64,000 nucleotides of DNA from contig NZ_FVZE01000002.1 of the NCBI RefSeq assembly GCF_900168325.1, positions 434,001 to 498,000 of the forward strand, given 5' to 3'. A model generated the notes under the pieces. It did no database searches. It saw only the letters and a program-made list of their open reading frames with translations, and had not been told where the DNA came from. How positions within the stretch are numbered: position 1 is the stretch's first letter; the number at the start of each line of letters is the position of its first letter. This document shows, piece after piece, positions 1-8,430 of the stretch. Both the position numbers and the translations under genes were made by a program. The stretch comes from Novosphingobium mathurense. GTDB taxonomy: Bacteria > Pseudomonadota > Alphaproteobacteria > Sphingomonadales > Sphingomonadaceae.

Positions 1-128
1 GCAAGGTTGATGGACCCGCTCAGCGCTAGTGCTGCGATCGCGATGCCGCCGCCGGCCATCGCCAGCAGCAGGGCGTACTCGGCCGCCGATCCTGCCGTTC
101 GGTCGCGTAGAAAGCGTAAGATCATCAT
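1..128 (-). CDS. Flp family type IVb pilin, N-terminal part (cut by window edge)
   Basis: The minus strand from 128 to the window edge reads as an uninterrupted 42-codon frame starting with two Met codons. The product begins MMILRFLRDRTAGSAAEYAL and continues as one hydrophobic, Gly/Ala-rich segment. This is the layout of Flp/PilA-type type IVb prepilins: a short basic leader, a small residue before cleavage, then a hydrophobic helix with an early Glu-Tyr (here SAAEYALLLA). Such pilins are assembled by Tad machinery, none of which is visible here. The 3' end lies outside the window, so total length is unknown. The family assignment is by motif and is fairly secure. Confidence 0.7.
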   Translation of the reverse strand, partial: MMILRFLRDRTAGSAAEYALLLAMAGGGIAIAALALSGSINL

Positions 129-384
129 GGCCCCGTCAATCAAGCGGCAAGCGGCCGGTTCGCCGTAACCTCCGCTTGCCCGCCATCAACATGATGCGAA
201 ACGCCGTTTCGTGCTCTGACTAACTTGTATGAGTGACGCCGTTTCAACTTATCTCTGAAATCCAGCAATTTATCGGATCTGAGAAGGTAGGTTGGTACTA
301 CCATCGAAGTATATCGTAGGGCACCGAACCAAGGTTTTTGGGCTCGCGCTTGTGCAAGCGGGGCAGCAAGCCTAGCAACCGCAC
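129..384. other. Intergenic region between divergent pilin and aminotransferase genes
   Basis: About 256 bases without a convincing gene, richer in A+T than its surroundings, lying between divergently oriented genes and therefore probably holding both promoters. A 7-bp inverted repeat with one central base (CGAAACG-C-CGTTTCG, 197-211) sits upstream of the pilin start and could be an operator. No sigma-54 or sigma-28 type motif like those in the flagellar region was found. Confidence 0.4.
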
Positions 385-1539
385 ATGGTTGCAAAAGTCG
401 AACCCTTCCACGCCATGGCGATCGGCCGCCTTGCCTACGAGCTTGCCGAAGGCGGCCGCGATGTCATCCACATGGAATATGGCCAGCCTTCCACCGGCGC
501 GCCGGCCGCGGCCATCGCCAAGGCACACGAGGTGCTGGACAGCGAGCCTGGCGGGTACTGGGAGAACATCGCCCTGCTCGATCGCATCGCCCGCCATTAC
601 GACGATGCCTATGATGTCAAGGTCGACCGGGAGCAGGTGATCCTGACCTGCGGGGCTTCCCCTGCCTTCGTTCTCGCGCTCACCAGCCTGTTCGAGCCGG
701 GCGCGCGTGTCGCGCTCGCCCGGCCGGGGTACGTGGCCTACCGCAATACCCTGAAGACGCTCTATCTCGAGCCGGTCGAAGTCGCCTGCGGCCCGGCCGA
801 GCGCTACCAGATCACGGCAGCCGCGCTCGATGCACTGGACCCGGTGCCGGACGGTCTGATCGTTGCCAGCCCGGCCAATCCAACCGGCACGATCATTGCG
901 CCCGGCGAACTGGCGGCGATAGCCGAAGTCTGCCGTCGCAAGGGCATCCGGATCGTTTCGGACGAGATCTACCACGGGCTGAGCTACACCCAGTCCGCGC
1001 AGTCGATGCTGCAATACGCGCCGGACGCCGTCGTGGTGAACAGCTTCTCCAAGTACTACTCGATGGCCGGATGGCGGCTGGGCTGGCTGCTCGTTCCGCC
1101 CAATCTCGTCGGGGTTGCGCGGGCGCGGATGTCGAACCTGTTCCTGACGCCCTCGGTCCTTGCCCAGCACGCAGGGCTGGTTGCCTTCGATTGCCGGGAG
1201 GAATTGGAGGGTCATGTCGAGGTCTATGCCCGCAACCGGGAACTCCTGCTGGCGGCGCTGCCACGCCTGGGGCTGCAGAAGATCGCGCCGCCCGACGGGG
1301 CCTTCTACATCTATGCCGATGTCAGTCATCTGACCGACGATTGCCTGGCCCTCTGCCAGCAATTGCTGCGCGATACCGGTGTTGCGACGGCGCCGGGCAT
1401 CGATTTCGACCCGGTCGACGGTCATCGTTTCATGCGCTTCAGCTTTGCGGTCTCCACGCCGCTGGTTGAGGAAGCGATCGAGCGCATGGTGCCGTGGTTC
1501 GAGGAGCGCGCCCGCGTGGCCAACGCCGCTGCGCGTTGA
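385..1539 (+). CDS. PLP-dependent aminotransferase, class I/II fold
   Basis: A 384-residue protein of the aspartate-aminotransferase fold (fold type I), cytosolic and PLP-dependent. Visible landmarks are the Asn-Pro-Thr-Gly loop in ASPANPTG (161-168), the cofactor Asp in SDEIYHG (193), the Schiff-base Lys in NSFSKYYSMAGWRLGW (Lys223) and a C-terminal RFSFAVS segment that should carry the carboxylate-binding Arg. Length is normal for the family. The ATG at 385 is chosen because the protein aligns from its first residues; no strong ribosome site is evident. The substrate cannot be deduced. It stands alone between a pilin gene and a small unknown gene and need not be linked to the flagellar locus. 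Confidence 0.85.
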   Translation: MVAKVEPFHAMAIGRLAYELAEGGRDVIHMEYGQPSTGAPAAAIAKAHEVLDSEPGGYWENIALLDRIARHYDDAYDVKVDREQVILTCGASPAFVLALTSLFEPGARVALARPGYVAYRNTLKTLYLEPVEVACGPAERYQITAAALDALDPVPDGLIVASPANPTGTIIAPGELAAIAEVCRRKGIRIVSDEIYHGLSYTQSAQSMLQYAPDAVVVNSFSKYYSMAGWRLGWLLVPPNLVGVARARMSNLFLTPSVLAQHAGLVAFDCREELEGHVEVYARNRELLLAALPRLGLQKIAPPDGAFYIYADVSHLTDDCLALCQQLLRDTGVATAPGIDFDPVDGHRFMRFSFAVSTPLVEEAIERMVPWFEERARVANAAAR

Positions 1540-1717
1540 TGCAATCCTACCCCACGTAAGACGTGAATCGCTGCTTCACCTTGTGCAGTCATGCTGTAGC
1601 AAGGTGGGACGGCGCCTTATGTTGCGCGGAATCTGCGGATTGACAGTCGGCCCTTCATGTCGTCTGGCGGGTGCGGGGCGATGGCAAAACGGGTCGGGCA
1701 CAGTGATTGATCGGACA

Positions 1718-2140
1718 ATGGATTGGGAAGTCTGGACGGCCAGACTTCGGGATTTCCTGAACGACTGCGTCGGCAGCGACGCAGCTGAGGAGAGCGATCG
1801 CATTCGCGAGGCTGGACTGCTGCTGCAGGGAACGCCGCTGGGGATGAAACACGAACTCGATCTCAACGCGATCGAGGCGATGCTGGCCAGCGGCGCAGCG
1901 GAAAGCGCCGTACTGGCGATACTGGGGCCGGATATCGCCTTCATGCTGTCGCGCGGCGGCAGCGGTTCTTGTCTGGCCACGGTCGTCATGGACGATGAGT
2001 CCGAGGAAATGATTTCCGAAGGCGCGACCGTCGCGCTTGCCCTGCTGGCGGCGCATGTTTCCCTGTTGCTTGCGCGTCTGGAATTCGACGGGCAGGATCT
2101 GGAAACCATCGAAGTCCCGCCCGCCGCGCGCCTCCACTGA
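1718..2140 (+). CDS. Small acidic protein of unknown function
   Basis: I do not recognise this 140-residue protein. It starts MDWEVWTARL, is acidic and largely alpha-helical in character, and ends with a long Ala/Leu-rich stretch around residues 98-120 that is not clearly membrane-spanning. A GTG at 1703 in the same frame is an alternative start. The frame remains open far upstream, but that part overlaps the aminotransferase and has poor composition. It converges on the LuxR-type regulator gene, leaving only about 24 bases between their stops. No function is assigned. Confidence 0.5.
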   Translation: MDWEVWTARLRDFLNDCVGSDAAEESDRIREAGLLLQGTPLGMKHELDLNAIEAMLASGAAESAVLAILGPDIAFMLSRGGSGSCLATVVMDDESEEMISEGATVALALLAAHVSLLLARLEFDGQDLETIEVPPAARLH

Positions 2141-2164
2141 CCGGTAGCCATCGGGCGCCGTACC

Positions 2165-2767
2165 CTACTTGATCAGGGCTGCCTCTATGGCGATGCGGAT
2201 GGCGTCGGAGGTATGGCTGGCGCCAAGCTTGGTCAGCATGTTGGCACGGTGAATCTCTACCGTGCGTGGACTGATCGAGAGCCTTTCGCCGATCAGCCGG
2301 TTGGACAGCCCGCTCGCCACACCGCTCAGCACTTCCCTTTCGCGGCGGCTCAGTCGGTCGATCCGTGCCCGGGCCATCACTTCGCGCAGCTTGGCGTGGC
2401 CGAAGGCATCCGTGCGCCGGATCGCGCGGTCGAGTGAGGCGTTCAGTTCATCTGCCGTGATCGGCCAGCCGACATAGTCGATCGCCCCGTCGAGTACGGC
2501 CTGGACGATCCGCGGCGGCGAAGGAAATTCGCTGAAGGCGATGATCGGGAACCATTCGCCGTGCCTTGCCATCTGTTCGATCAGGCTGGAAATGGCCCCG
2601 GCCTGTTCGTGCAGGAGGACGACGCCCCCGCGGGGCCATGCGGCGCCCAGTTCCGAGATGTTCTCGAACGGTTCGACATGGATCTGGGCTGTTGAAAGGG
2701 CATGGCTGATCGTGGCGCGACGGCGGGTGTCGCCGTCGATCAGGATCAGGTTGGAAATGCGTTCCAC
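2165..2767 (-). CDS. LuxR/FixJ-type regulator with degenerate receiver domain
   Basis: A 200-residue two-domain regulator. Residues 1-120 have receiver-like strands (LILIDGD at 7-13 supplies the acidic pair). However, the phospho-acceptor position reads VVLLHEQ (about 49-55) with no Asp, and the usual Lys-Pro is Trp-Pro (GWPI, 100-103). Residues 137-200 are a LuxR/GerE helix-turn-helix (LSRREREVL, then SISPRTVEIHRANMLTKL). It probably binds DNA without classical phosphorylation. The start is a GTG at 2767 with a GGGGAG site seven bases upstream. It lies downstream of fliD-fliS on the same strand but a hairpin separates them, so co-transcription is uncertain; a flagellar regulatory role is only suggested by position. 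Confidence 0.8.
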   Translation of the reverse strand: MERISNLILIDGDTRRRATISHALSTAQIHVEPFENISELGAAWPRGGVVLLHEQAGAISSLIEQMARHGEWFPIIAFSEFPSPPRIVQAVLDGAIDYVGWPITADELNASLDRAIRRTDAFGHAKLREVMARARIDRLSRREREVLSGVASGLSNRLIGERLSISPRTVEIHRANMLTKLGASHTSDAIRIAIEAALIK

Positions 2768-2892
2768 TGCAGTCTCCCCACCGGTTTGCCCTTAGGGGTT
2801 TACGCGCAGTCGCAGGGCACGGGTGGGACGATGCCACCGATTTCGAGGAGATTTGGGCTTGTTGTTTCCCGCAGAGGAGAAACGCTAAGGTG

Positions 2893-2929
2893 AGGGCAAC
2901 CGAAACCGTGCGATCTCGGCTGTTGCCCT
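2893..2929 (-). terminator. Hairpin after fliS
   Basis: An 8-bp perfect inverted repeat (AGGGCAAC / GTTGCCCT) with a partly paired loop begins two bases beyond the fliS stop. No clear U-run follows on the minus strand, so it may be a weak or Rho-assisted terminator, or a 3' stabilising hairpin of the fliD-fliS message. Confidence 0.45.
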
Positions 2930-2931
2930 GC

Positions 2932-3303
2932 TCAGCCTGCCTGCAGCGCCTGCCCGATTTCCATGAAATCGGTGCGCAGCGTGTCGATCGTTTGCGGATT
3001 GAAGTTCACGGCATTGTCCAGCAGCGTTCGGCGTGCCGACTCGTAGAGATGGTTGAGCGCCGCAGCCATGTCGCTCTCGCCCGAGACGCCAAGCTGCAAT
3101 GCAGTGACGGCGGTGAGCGCACGGGTCATCGAACGGCTCTTGAGGCTGTTGTCGCCGTTGAAATTGGCGTGGATCGCCGTGCCCAGCGCGCTGACGAGAT
3201 GCTCGTAGCACAAGTGGACCAGTTCGCTCGGCGTGGCGCCCTTGACGCGGGCGTCGAAATCGACGCGGCGGTAGGCTTCGTGAGGGGATCGGTGGGCCAG
3301 CAT
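2932..3303 (-). CDS. fliS: Flagellin export chaperone FliS
   Basis: A 123-residue, mainly helical cytosolic protein matching FliS in size and layout: an N-terminal YRRVDF segment, a central ELVHLCYEHLVSAL helix and the conserved later helix with LNHLYESARR. FliS binds the disordered C terminus of flagellin before export. It directly follows fliD with an 8-base gap, the usual fliD-fliS pairing. FliS is the chaperone seen in gamma/betaproteobacteria and Firmicutes, whereas many alphaproteobacteria use FlaF/FlbT, of which no trace is seen here. Confidence 0.9.
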   Translation of the reverse strand: MLAHRSPHEAYRRVDFDARVKGATPSELVHLCYEHLVSALGTAIHANFNGDNSLKSRSMTRALTAVTALQLGVSGESDMAAALNHLYESARRTLLDNAVNFNPQTIDTLRTDFMEIGQALQAG

Positions 3304-3311
3304 GACGGTTC

Positions 3312-4745
3312 TTAGTTCTTGGAGTTGTTCCAGATCGCGATCTGGCCCTGGAGGAAGGAAAGGGTCGACTTCGACTGGCTGATGCGAGTCTCGGTGCCGG
3401 CGAAGCGGGCCACCATGCGCGCGCGCAGTTCTTCCTGCTTGGTGGCGAGGTCGGAGATGGTTTCCTTCACGTCCGAAAGCTGCGTCGTCATGCGCGAGAT
3501 CGACGCGCCGAGCGAGCCCGGATCGGAGATGCTGGTCGCCTTGCGGTAGATGCCGTCGAACGTCGCGTAGACGCCGTTGATGCCGTTCGTGAACATGGCT
3601 ACGACGCCGTCCTGGTCGGCGGCCAGCGTCGCCTTGAACCGTTCGGCATCGAGTGAGAAGGTGCCGTCGCGTTGGGTCTTCAGGCCGAGATCGGAGAGCG
3701 TTTTCGCCAGGCCGGTCGCGCCGGGCATGATCGTCGTGCCGGCCAATTCCGAGAGCGAGCGCTTGAGCGCGCGGGCGCCGCCGTCGTTGGCCAGGTCTCC
3801 GCCGATTGACGTCGCCTTGTTCAGTTCGGCCATCAATTCGTTCAGGGCGCTGGTGAAGTCGCTCATGGCCGACTGGATGACGTCCGTGGGGTCCTTGAAA
3901 GACACGGTCGTCGGGGCGCCGACGTTGGTGGCGCCGAGCATCAGCTTCACGCCCGGGATGGCTTCGGAGACCGCGTTCGAGGAAGATGTGACGTCGAGGC
4001 CGTCGATCTTCAGCTTGGCGTCCTGCGCGGTCGCCAGAAGCTGGCCATTGGTCGAGGACGGGTTCCAGGCTAGGTTCGAAAGGCCGGGGTCGGCGGCATC
4101 CTCGGTTGCCTCCAGCACGAAGCCGTTGGCCGCGCCTTCGGGGCCGCGCAGCACGAGCTGGGCGCCGTTCACGGTATTCGCGACATAGGCGGTCACACCG
4201 GAGTTGGCACCGTTGATCGCGGAGGCGACGTCAGCCAGCGTTGCGCCAGCCGCAATCGTGATGTCGACCGCGGCATGGCCGGTGTCTTCGGTGAAGGCAC
4301 CGCCGGCAACCGTGCCGAAGCGCAGCTTCAGGGTGCCCGAGCCCACCGTATCGGTGGATGCGCCATAGGCCTGCGACGCGATGCGCTGGCCCGAAGCAAG
4401 CTGGGTGACTTCGAGCGAGAACGTGCCGGTGGGCTGCGCCGAGCCGGTCAGCGACGCTGTGGCGACAGAGGCATTGGCGATCGAGGGCGTGCGGGCGAGG
4501 TCGCCCGAGCGCACCAGCGTACCGAGCGAGGTGTCGAGGTTGAGCAGCATCGACTTGATGTTCGATGCCGCGGAAATCCTGGCGTCCAGCTTGTCGGACT
4601 TGACCGCGAGCTGGTCCTTGCGTGCGGCAAACTGCGCCTTGGCGAGGTTCTCCGCGAGCGCCCCGAAGTCGATCCCGCTGCCACCGCCGATGGCCGAAAT
4701 CAGCGATGAGGTCGCCGATGTGCTCGATGATGTGCTGTCTACCAT
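3312..4745 (-). CDS. fliD: Flagellar hook-associated protein 2 (filament cap) FliD
   Basis: A 477-residue FliD. The conserved N-terminal segment (SAIGGGSGIDFGALAENL, from about residue 17) and a helical C terminus with heptad-like spacing are typical; the middle is Thr/Ser/Ala-rich like other axial proteins. FliD forms the cap under which flagellin polymerises. The ATG at 4745 is the only reasonable start. A sigma-28-like promoter lies so close that the predicted transcript would begin essentially at this ATG (leaderless); otherwise the gene is read from flhB upstream. fliS follows immediately. Confidence 0.92.
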   Translation of the reverse strand: MVDSTSSSTSATSSLISAIGGGSGIDFGALAENLAKAQFAARKDQLAVKSDKLDARISAASNIKSMLLNLDTSLGTLVRSGDLARTPSIANASVATASLTGSAQPTGTFSLEVTQLASGQRIASQAYGASTDTVGSGTLKLRFGTVAGGAFTEDTGHAAVDITIAAGATLADVASAINGANSGVTAYVANTVNGAQLVLRGPEGAANGFVLEATEDAADPGLSNLAWNPSSTNGQLLATAQDAKLKIDGLDVTSSSNAVSEAIPGVKLMLGATNVGAPTTVSFKDPTDVIQSAMSDFTSALNELMAELNKATSIGGDLANDGGARALKRSLSELAGTTIMPGATGLAKTLSDLGLKTQRDGTFSLDAERFKATLAADQDGVVAMFTNGINGVYATFDGIYRKATSISDPGSLGASISRMTTQLSDVKETISDLATKQEELRARMVARFAGTETRISQSKSTLSFLQGQIAIWNNSKN

Positions 4746-4753
4746 ATGCCTCT

Positions 4754-4780
4754 AGGACGGCCATTCGGGGCCGGGCTTAA
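4754..4780 (-). promoter_or_regulatory. Candidate sigma-28 (FliA) promoter of fliD-fliS
   Basis: On the minus strand TTAA (4780-4777), 15 bases, then GCCGTCCT (4761-4754). The nine bases GCCGTCCTA recur exactly, with the same spacing from TTAA, before flgM. Spacing equals the canonical sigma-28 layout (TAAA-N15-GCCGATAA). The expected +1 would be about 4746, directly before the fliD ATG. Confidence 0.5.
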
Positions 4781-4815
4781 GGGGTTGGAAACGGTTTTTT
4801 CCGGGTTTGCCACGA

Positions 4816-5955
4816 TCAGTGCACCGAAGCCGGGTCGAGATTGCCGTCGGCGTCGAAGCGCAGCGTGACCGGCACCGAGACTTCGGGGCGCACGCGCTTC
4901 TCGCCGCGCTTGAGCGACATGACGAAGGCGAGGATCGAGGCGACCGCGGCGTAGTGTTCCTCGCGGATCACCTGGCGTTCGCGGGTGGTGTAGTACACCG
5001 AGCGGGCGAGTGCGGGATACTCCAGCACCGGCACCTTGTACTCGGCGGCCAGTTCGCGCATGGCCAGCGCCTTGTCGCCGCGGCCCTTGGCGAGCACGAT
5101 CGGGGCATGGGCCTTTTCCGGATCGTATGTGAGCGCGATCGAGAAGTGCGTCGGGTTGGTGATGATGAACTGCGCTTCCTTCATCGCCGGGATCAGGCCG
5201 CCCATGGCGATCTTGCGCTGGGCATTCTTGATCGCCGCCTTCTTCTCGGGCGAGCCTTCGCTTTCCTTGCTTTCGTCGCGCATTTCCTGAAGCGTCATCT
5301 TCAGGCGCGAGAGGCGGCGCACCATCTGCACCGGCACGTCGATAAGGGCGATCACGAAAAGGCCGCCGGCAAGCCAGAAAAGCAGCACGATCACGCCATG
5401 CCACGCGTAGGAAAGCTGCCCGAACAGGTCGCCGCGGCCGAGCTTGGCGATCGTCTCGATGTTGTCGTTGGCCCAGACATAAGCGATCGTGCCCAGCAGG
5501 CTGACCTTGCCGATGCCCTTGGCCAGTTCGATCGCGCCGTTCGGGCCGAACATGCGCTTGAGGCCGGACATCGGATTGATGCGCGAAGCCTTGGGTGCCA
5601 TGTTGCCGCCGATCCAGCGCCCTTCGCCGAAGCCGAGCTGCGAGATCAGCGACACCGCGATGATCGCAAGGCCCAGCAGGAATACCGGGGGCAGCGCGGA
5701 CATCGCCGCCGAGACGATCAGCTGGCCCGGCTCGAAATCGTCGATCGCGGCGCGGTCCCAGATGAAGCCCGCGCGCAGCGTCTCGCTCAGGCGCTCCAGA
5801 ACCCACGGTCCCGCGGCCAGCATCCATGTCGCGCCGACAGCGACGGCACCAGCCGTTGCCAGCTCGCGCGAGCGAAGGACGTCGCCCTTCTGGGCTGCGT
5901 CGCGTTTGCGCTTCTCTGTTGGCGCAAAGCTCTTTTCGCCGCTCTGTTCGCTCAT
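4816..5955 (-). CDS. flhB: Flagellar export apparatus protein FlhB
   Basis: A 379-residue FlhB, the substrate-specificity switch of the flagellar type III exporter. It has an N-terminal cytosolic start (EKSFAPTEKRKRDAAQKGDV), four hydrophobic segments, and the cytoplasmic domain with the autocleavage motif Asn-Pro-Thr-His (FIITNPTHFSIAL). It ends with an ordinary FlhB tail. The ATG at 5955 overlaps the fliR stop by the ATGA pattern. Last gene of the fliK-to-flhB run; fliD follows after a 70-base gap. Confidence 0.95.
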   Translation of the reverse strand: MSEQSGEKSFAPTEKRKRDAAQKGDVLRSRELATAGAVAVGATWMLAAGPWVLERLSETLRAGFIWDRAAIDDFEPGQLIVSAAMSALPPVFLLGLAIIAVSLISQLGFGEGRWIGGNMAPKASRINPMSGLKRMFGPNGAIELAKGIGKVSLLGTIAYVWANDNIETIAKLGRGDLFGQLSYAWHGVIVLLFWLAGGLFVIALIDVPVQMVRRLSRLKMTLQEMRDESKESEGSPEKKAAIKNAQRKIAMGGLIPAMKEAQFIITNPTHFSIALTYDPEKAHAPIVLAKGRGDKALAMRELAAEYKVPVLEYPALARSVYYTTRERQVIREEHYAAVASILAFVMSLKRGEKRVRPEVSVPVTLRFDADGNLDPASVH

Positions 5956-6731
5956 GGCTTCAGCAGGTCCGAAGTAGCGCCGATGGCATCGGCGGAAATG
6001 CGGGTGACGAGGTCGGTGAGGACCGGGGCGGAAATCAGCAGGGCGGCAATTCCGGCAAGAACGCCGGCGGGCAGGCCCAGTGCGAAGAGATTGAGCGAAG
6101 GTGCCGAGCGGCTCAGCACGCCGGTGACCATCTGCACGATCAGCAGGATCAGGCTGACGGGCAGGGCGATGGTGACGGCGGTGACGAACATGTAGCTGGC
6201 GAAATCGGCGATGTCGGACAGACGCTCGGCACCGAGCCAGGTGTGGCCCGGCGGGAAGGTCTTGTAGCTCTGGATCACCAGCGAGAACCACTGCAGGTGG
6301 GCGCCCAGTGCGAGGAAGACCAGGGTTATGACCACCGAGAAGTACTGGCCGAGCGCAGGCGACTGCGCCCCCGAGTTGGGATCGACCGCAGTGGCCATGC
6401 TCATGCCCATCGAGCCGCCGACGATTTCTGCGGCAAGAACCGGAGCGGCGAATGCGATCTGCAGGATGAAGCCGAGAGAAAGGCCGACCAGCACTTCGCC
6501 GGCGACCGAGACCAATCCTGCCAGCGAGAACAGGGCTGCGGGAGCCTGAACGTCGGTCCAGGTGCAGATCAGGACGGCAACGGCTCCGGCTGCGACGACG
6601 CGAAGCTGGGGCGGCACGCTCGCGGTCCCGAACAGCGGGGCGGCGACAAGCGCCGCGCCGATGCGGGTCATCACGAAGAGCAGCCGCCAGAAGTCCTGTT
6701 CAAGCGCGCCGAAACCGAAGTCGAGGTTCAT
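5952..6731 (-). CDS. fliR: Flagellar export gate protein FliR
   Basis: A 259-residue integral membrane protein with about six hydrophobic segments and the FliR/YscT signature spread over the chain, for example VAAPLFGTASVPPQLRV near the start. FliR forms the membrane gate with FliP and FliQ. The ATG at 6731 shares its A with the TGA of fliQ, and its own stop overlaps the flhB start, so translation of fliQ-fliR-flhB is probably coupled. Confidence 0.95.
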   Translation of the reverse strand: MNLDFGFGALEQDFWRLLFVMTRIGAALVAAPLFGTASVPPQLRVVAAGAVAVLICTWTDVQAPAALFSLAGLVSVAGEVLVGLSLGFILQIAFAAPVLAAEIVGGSMGMSMATAVDPNSGAQSPALGQYFSVVITLVFLALGAHLQWFSLVIQSYKTFPPGHTWLGAERLSDIADFASYMFVTAVTIALPVSLILLIVQMVTGVLSRSAPSLNLFALGLPAGVLAGIAALLISAPVLTDLVTRISADAIGATSDLLKP

Positions 6732-7021
6732 CACGGCAGGACGCGCTCCGCCTGCGAGATGTTCGCGATCTGGGCGAATATCTCCTGCGTGAAGTCGCCG
6801 ATCAGCGTCATCATCGAGCTGCCGAACAGCACCAGCACGAGGGCGGTGATGGCCAGCTTGGGGACGAAGGTCAGGGTCTGCTCGTTGACCGAGGTGGCGG
6901 CCTGCACGACGCCGACCGCGAGGCCGACGACGAGAGAGGCGATCAGCACCGGCGCGGCGACGAGCGCCGTCACCCAAAGCATCTTGTCGGCCAGGCTGAG
7001 CAGGTTGGTGATGTCTTCCAT
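6731..7021 (-). CDS. fliQ: Flagellar export gate protein FliQ
   Basis: A 96-residue protein with two hydrophobic helices separated by the conserved polar hairpin VVQAATSVNEQTLTFVPK. Size and motif are those of FliQ, the small subunit that wraps the FliPR export gate in the basal body. It lies 8 bases after fliP and overlaps fliR by one base. Confidence 0.95.
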   Translation of the reverse strand: MEDITNLLSLADKMLWVTALVAAPVLIASLVVGLAVGVVQAATSVNEQTLTFVPKLAITALVLVLFGSSMMTLIGDFTQEIFAQIANISQAERVLP

Positions 7022-7029
7022 CGCCTGCG

Positions 7030-7827
7030 TTACCCGAAGCTGGAGGCCAGCGAGCCCATCAGCAGCGCCCAGCCGTCGACCATGACGAAGAGCAGCAGCT
7101 TGAAAGGCAGCGATACCACCATCGGGCTCATCATCATCATGCCCAGCGACATGAGGACGGAGGAGACGACGAGGTCGATCACGAGGAACGGCAGAAACAG
7201 CATGAAGCCGATCTGGAAGGCGGTCTTCAGTTCGCTGGTGACGAAGGCGGGCAGCAGAATCGAGAAGGGCACGTCGGCCGGCTTCGCGAAACGCGGCGCA
7301 TTGGCCATCTCGGCGAACATGGTCAGATCGCGCTCACGCGTCTGGCGGATCATGAAGGCGTGGAATTCCTTGCCGCCGTTGGCGATCGCCTGCTCGGCAT
7401 TGATCGTACCGGCGGAGTAGGGCGCGATGGCGCTGGCGTTCACGCGTTCCAGCGTGGGCGCCATGACGAAGAGCGAGAGGAACAGCGACAGGCCGATCAG
7501 CACCTGGTTGGGCGGCGACTGCTGCAGGCCCATGGCCTGGCGCAGGATCGCCAGCACCACCAGGATGCGGGTGAAACTGGTCATCATAAGGATCAGGCTG
7601 GGCAGGATCGTCAGCAGCCCCATGATCAGGAGCAGCTGGAGCGAAAGGCTCATGCCCGGACCCTCGGTACCGCCCAGCGAGCCGAAGGCGCGGTCGAGCG
7701 CGCCGGGGATCGCCGAGTCCGATGCCGGTGCTGCCGCCGGAAGCGACTGGGCCTGGACCTGCGCGAAGGCCACTGCGGGCAGCAATAGCGCCGGCAGGGC
7801 GGCGATCAGGGAAACGATGCGCTTCAT
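7030..7827 (-). CDS. fliP: Flagellar export gate protein FliP
   Basis: A 265-residue FliP with a cleavable signal peptide (MKRIVSLIAALPALLLPAVA, ending near AFAQ) followed by the four conserved membrane helices, including TSFTRILVVLAILRQAMGLQ and the C-terminal LLFVMVDGW. FliP pentamers form the core of the export pore. The ATG at 7827 overlaps the end of fliO (ATGA), which fixes the start; the much longer frame upstream overlaps fliO and fliN. Confidence 0.95.
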   Translation of the reverse strand: MKRIVSLIAALPALLLPAVAFAQVQAQSLPAAAPASDSAIPGALDRAFGSLGGTEGPGMSLSLQLLLIMGLLTILPSLILMMTSFTRILVVLAILRQAMGLQQSPPNQVLIGLSLFLSLFVMAPTLERVNASAIAPYSAGTINAEQAIANGGKEFHAFMIRQTRERDLTMFAEMANAPRFAKPADVPFSILLPAFVTSELKTAFQIGFMLFLPFLVIDLVVSSVLMSLGMMMMSPMVVSLPFKLLLFVMVDGWALLMGSLASSFG

Positions 7828-8105
7828 TCGGGCAGGCTTTCCGCAGTGCGGGGACGCGCCGGAGCTTCGGCGAGGCGGGTGAGGCCGCCGCGCGAAGCCG
7901 AGACGAGGATCTCGCGTCCGTGGAATTCGATCACCGCAAGCTTGAGCGTGGGCGAGAGCATGGTGGTCTCGACGATGCGGATCGACTTCGAACCGCCGCC
8001 GATCCCGGCCTTCTCCTGCATCTTCTTCGCCAGCTTGAGGCAGCCCCAGGCGATGAAGCCGATCATGGGCAGCAGGATGATCAGCTTGAGGATGTACCAA
8101 AGCAT
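7824..8105 (-). CDS. fliO: Flagellar export assembly protein FliO
   Basis: A 93-residue protein with one N-terminal membrane helix (residues 3-24) followed by a small cytoplasmic domain containing IRIVETTMLSPTLKLAVIEF, which matches the poorly conserved FliO family. FliO aids assembly of the FliP ring. The position between fliN and fliP is the standard one, and the 4-base overlap with fliP supports the call. Confidence 0.85.
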   Translation of the reverse strand: MLWYILKLIILLPMIGFIAWGCLKLAKKMQEKAGIGGGSKSIRIVETTMLSPTLKLAVIEFHGREILVSASRGGLTRLAEAPARPRTAESLPE

Positions 8106-8111
8106 GGAGCG

Positions 8112-8411
8112 TCAGCCCTCCGCGCCGCCGGGCAGCGGAATGGCGTTCTCGCCGGCGGTTTCCTCCATGCCGACCATCTCGACGATGCGCAGGCCGAAGC
8201 GACCGTTGTGCGAGATGACTTCGCCCTTGGCGATCGGCTTGCCGTTGACCAGTACGTCGAGCAGCTCGTCGGACATGCGGTCGAGCACGACGACGCTTTC
8301 AGGGCCGAGGGCGAGGATGTCCTTCAGCTTCATTTCGGTGCGGCCCAGTTCGACCGAGAGCCGGACGTCGACGTCGCGAAGAAAATCGAAACCGCGGGGA
8401 TGAATGCTCAT
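8112..8411 (-). CDS. fliN: Flagellar motor switch protein FliN
   Basis: A 99-residue FliN consisting of a single SpoA domain (DVRLSVELGRTEMKLKDILA, then VVVLDRMSDELLDVLVNG). It lacks the long N-terminal extension of the E. coli protein, as is common. FliN forms the lower C-ring with FliM. The ATG at 8411 is preferred over an in-frame codon 22 residues upstream because the latter would overlap fliM and adds non-conserved sequence. Confidence 0.92.
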   Translation of the reverse strand: MSIHPRGFDFLRDVDVRLSVELGRTEMKLKDILALGPESVVVLDRMSDELLDVLVNGKPIAKGEVISHNGRFGLRIVEMVGMEETAGENAIPLPGGAEG

Positions 8412-8430
8412 GGTTGATCGTCTTTCGTAG

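Noticed and set aside
298..1425. A 375-codon minus-strand frame opposite the aminotransferase
   Set aside because: Shadow frame; the plus strand carries all PLP-enzyme motifs.
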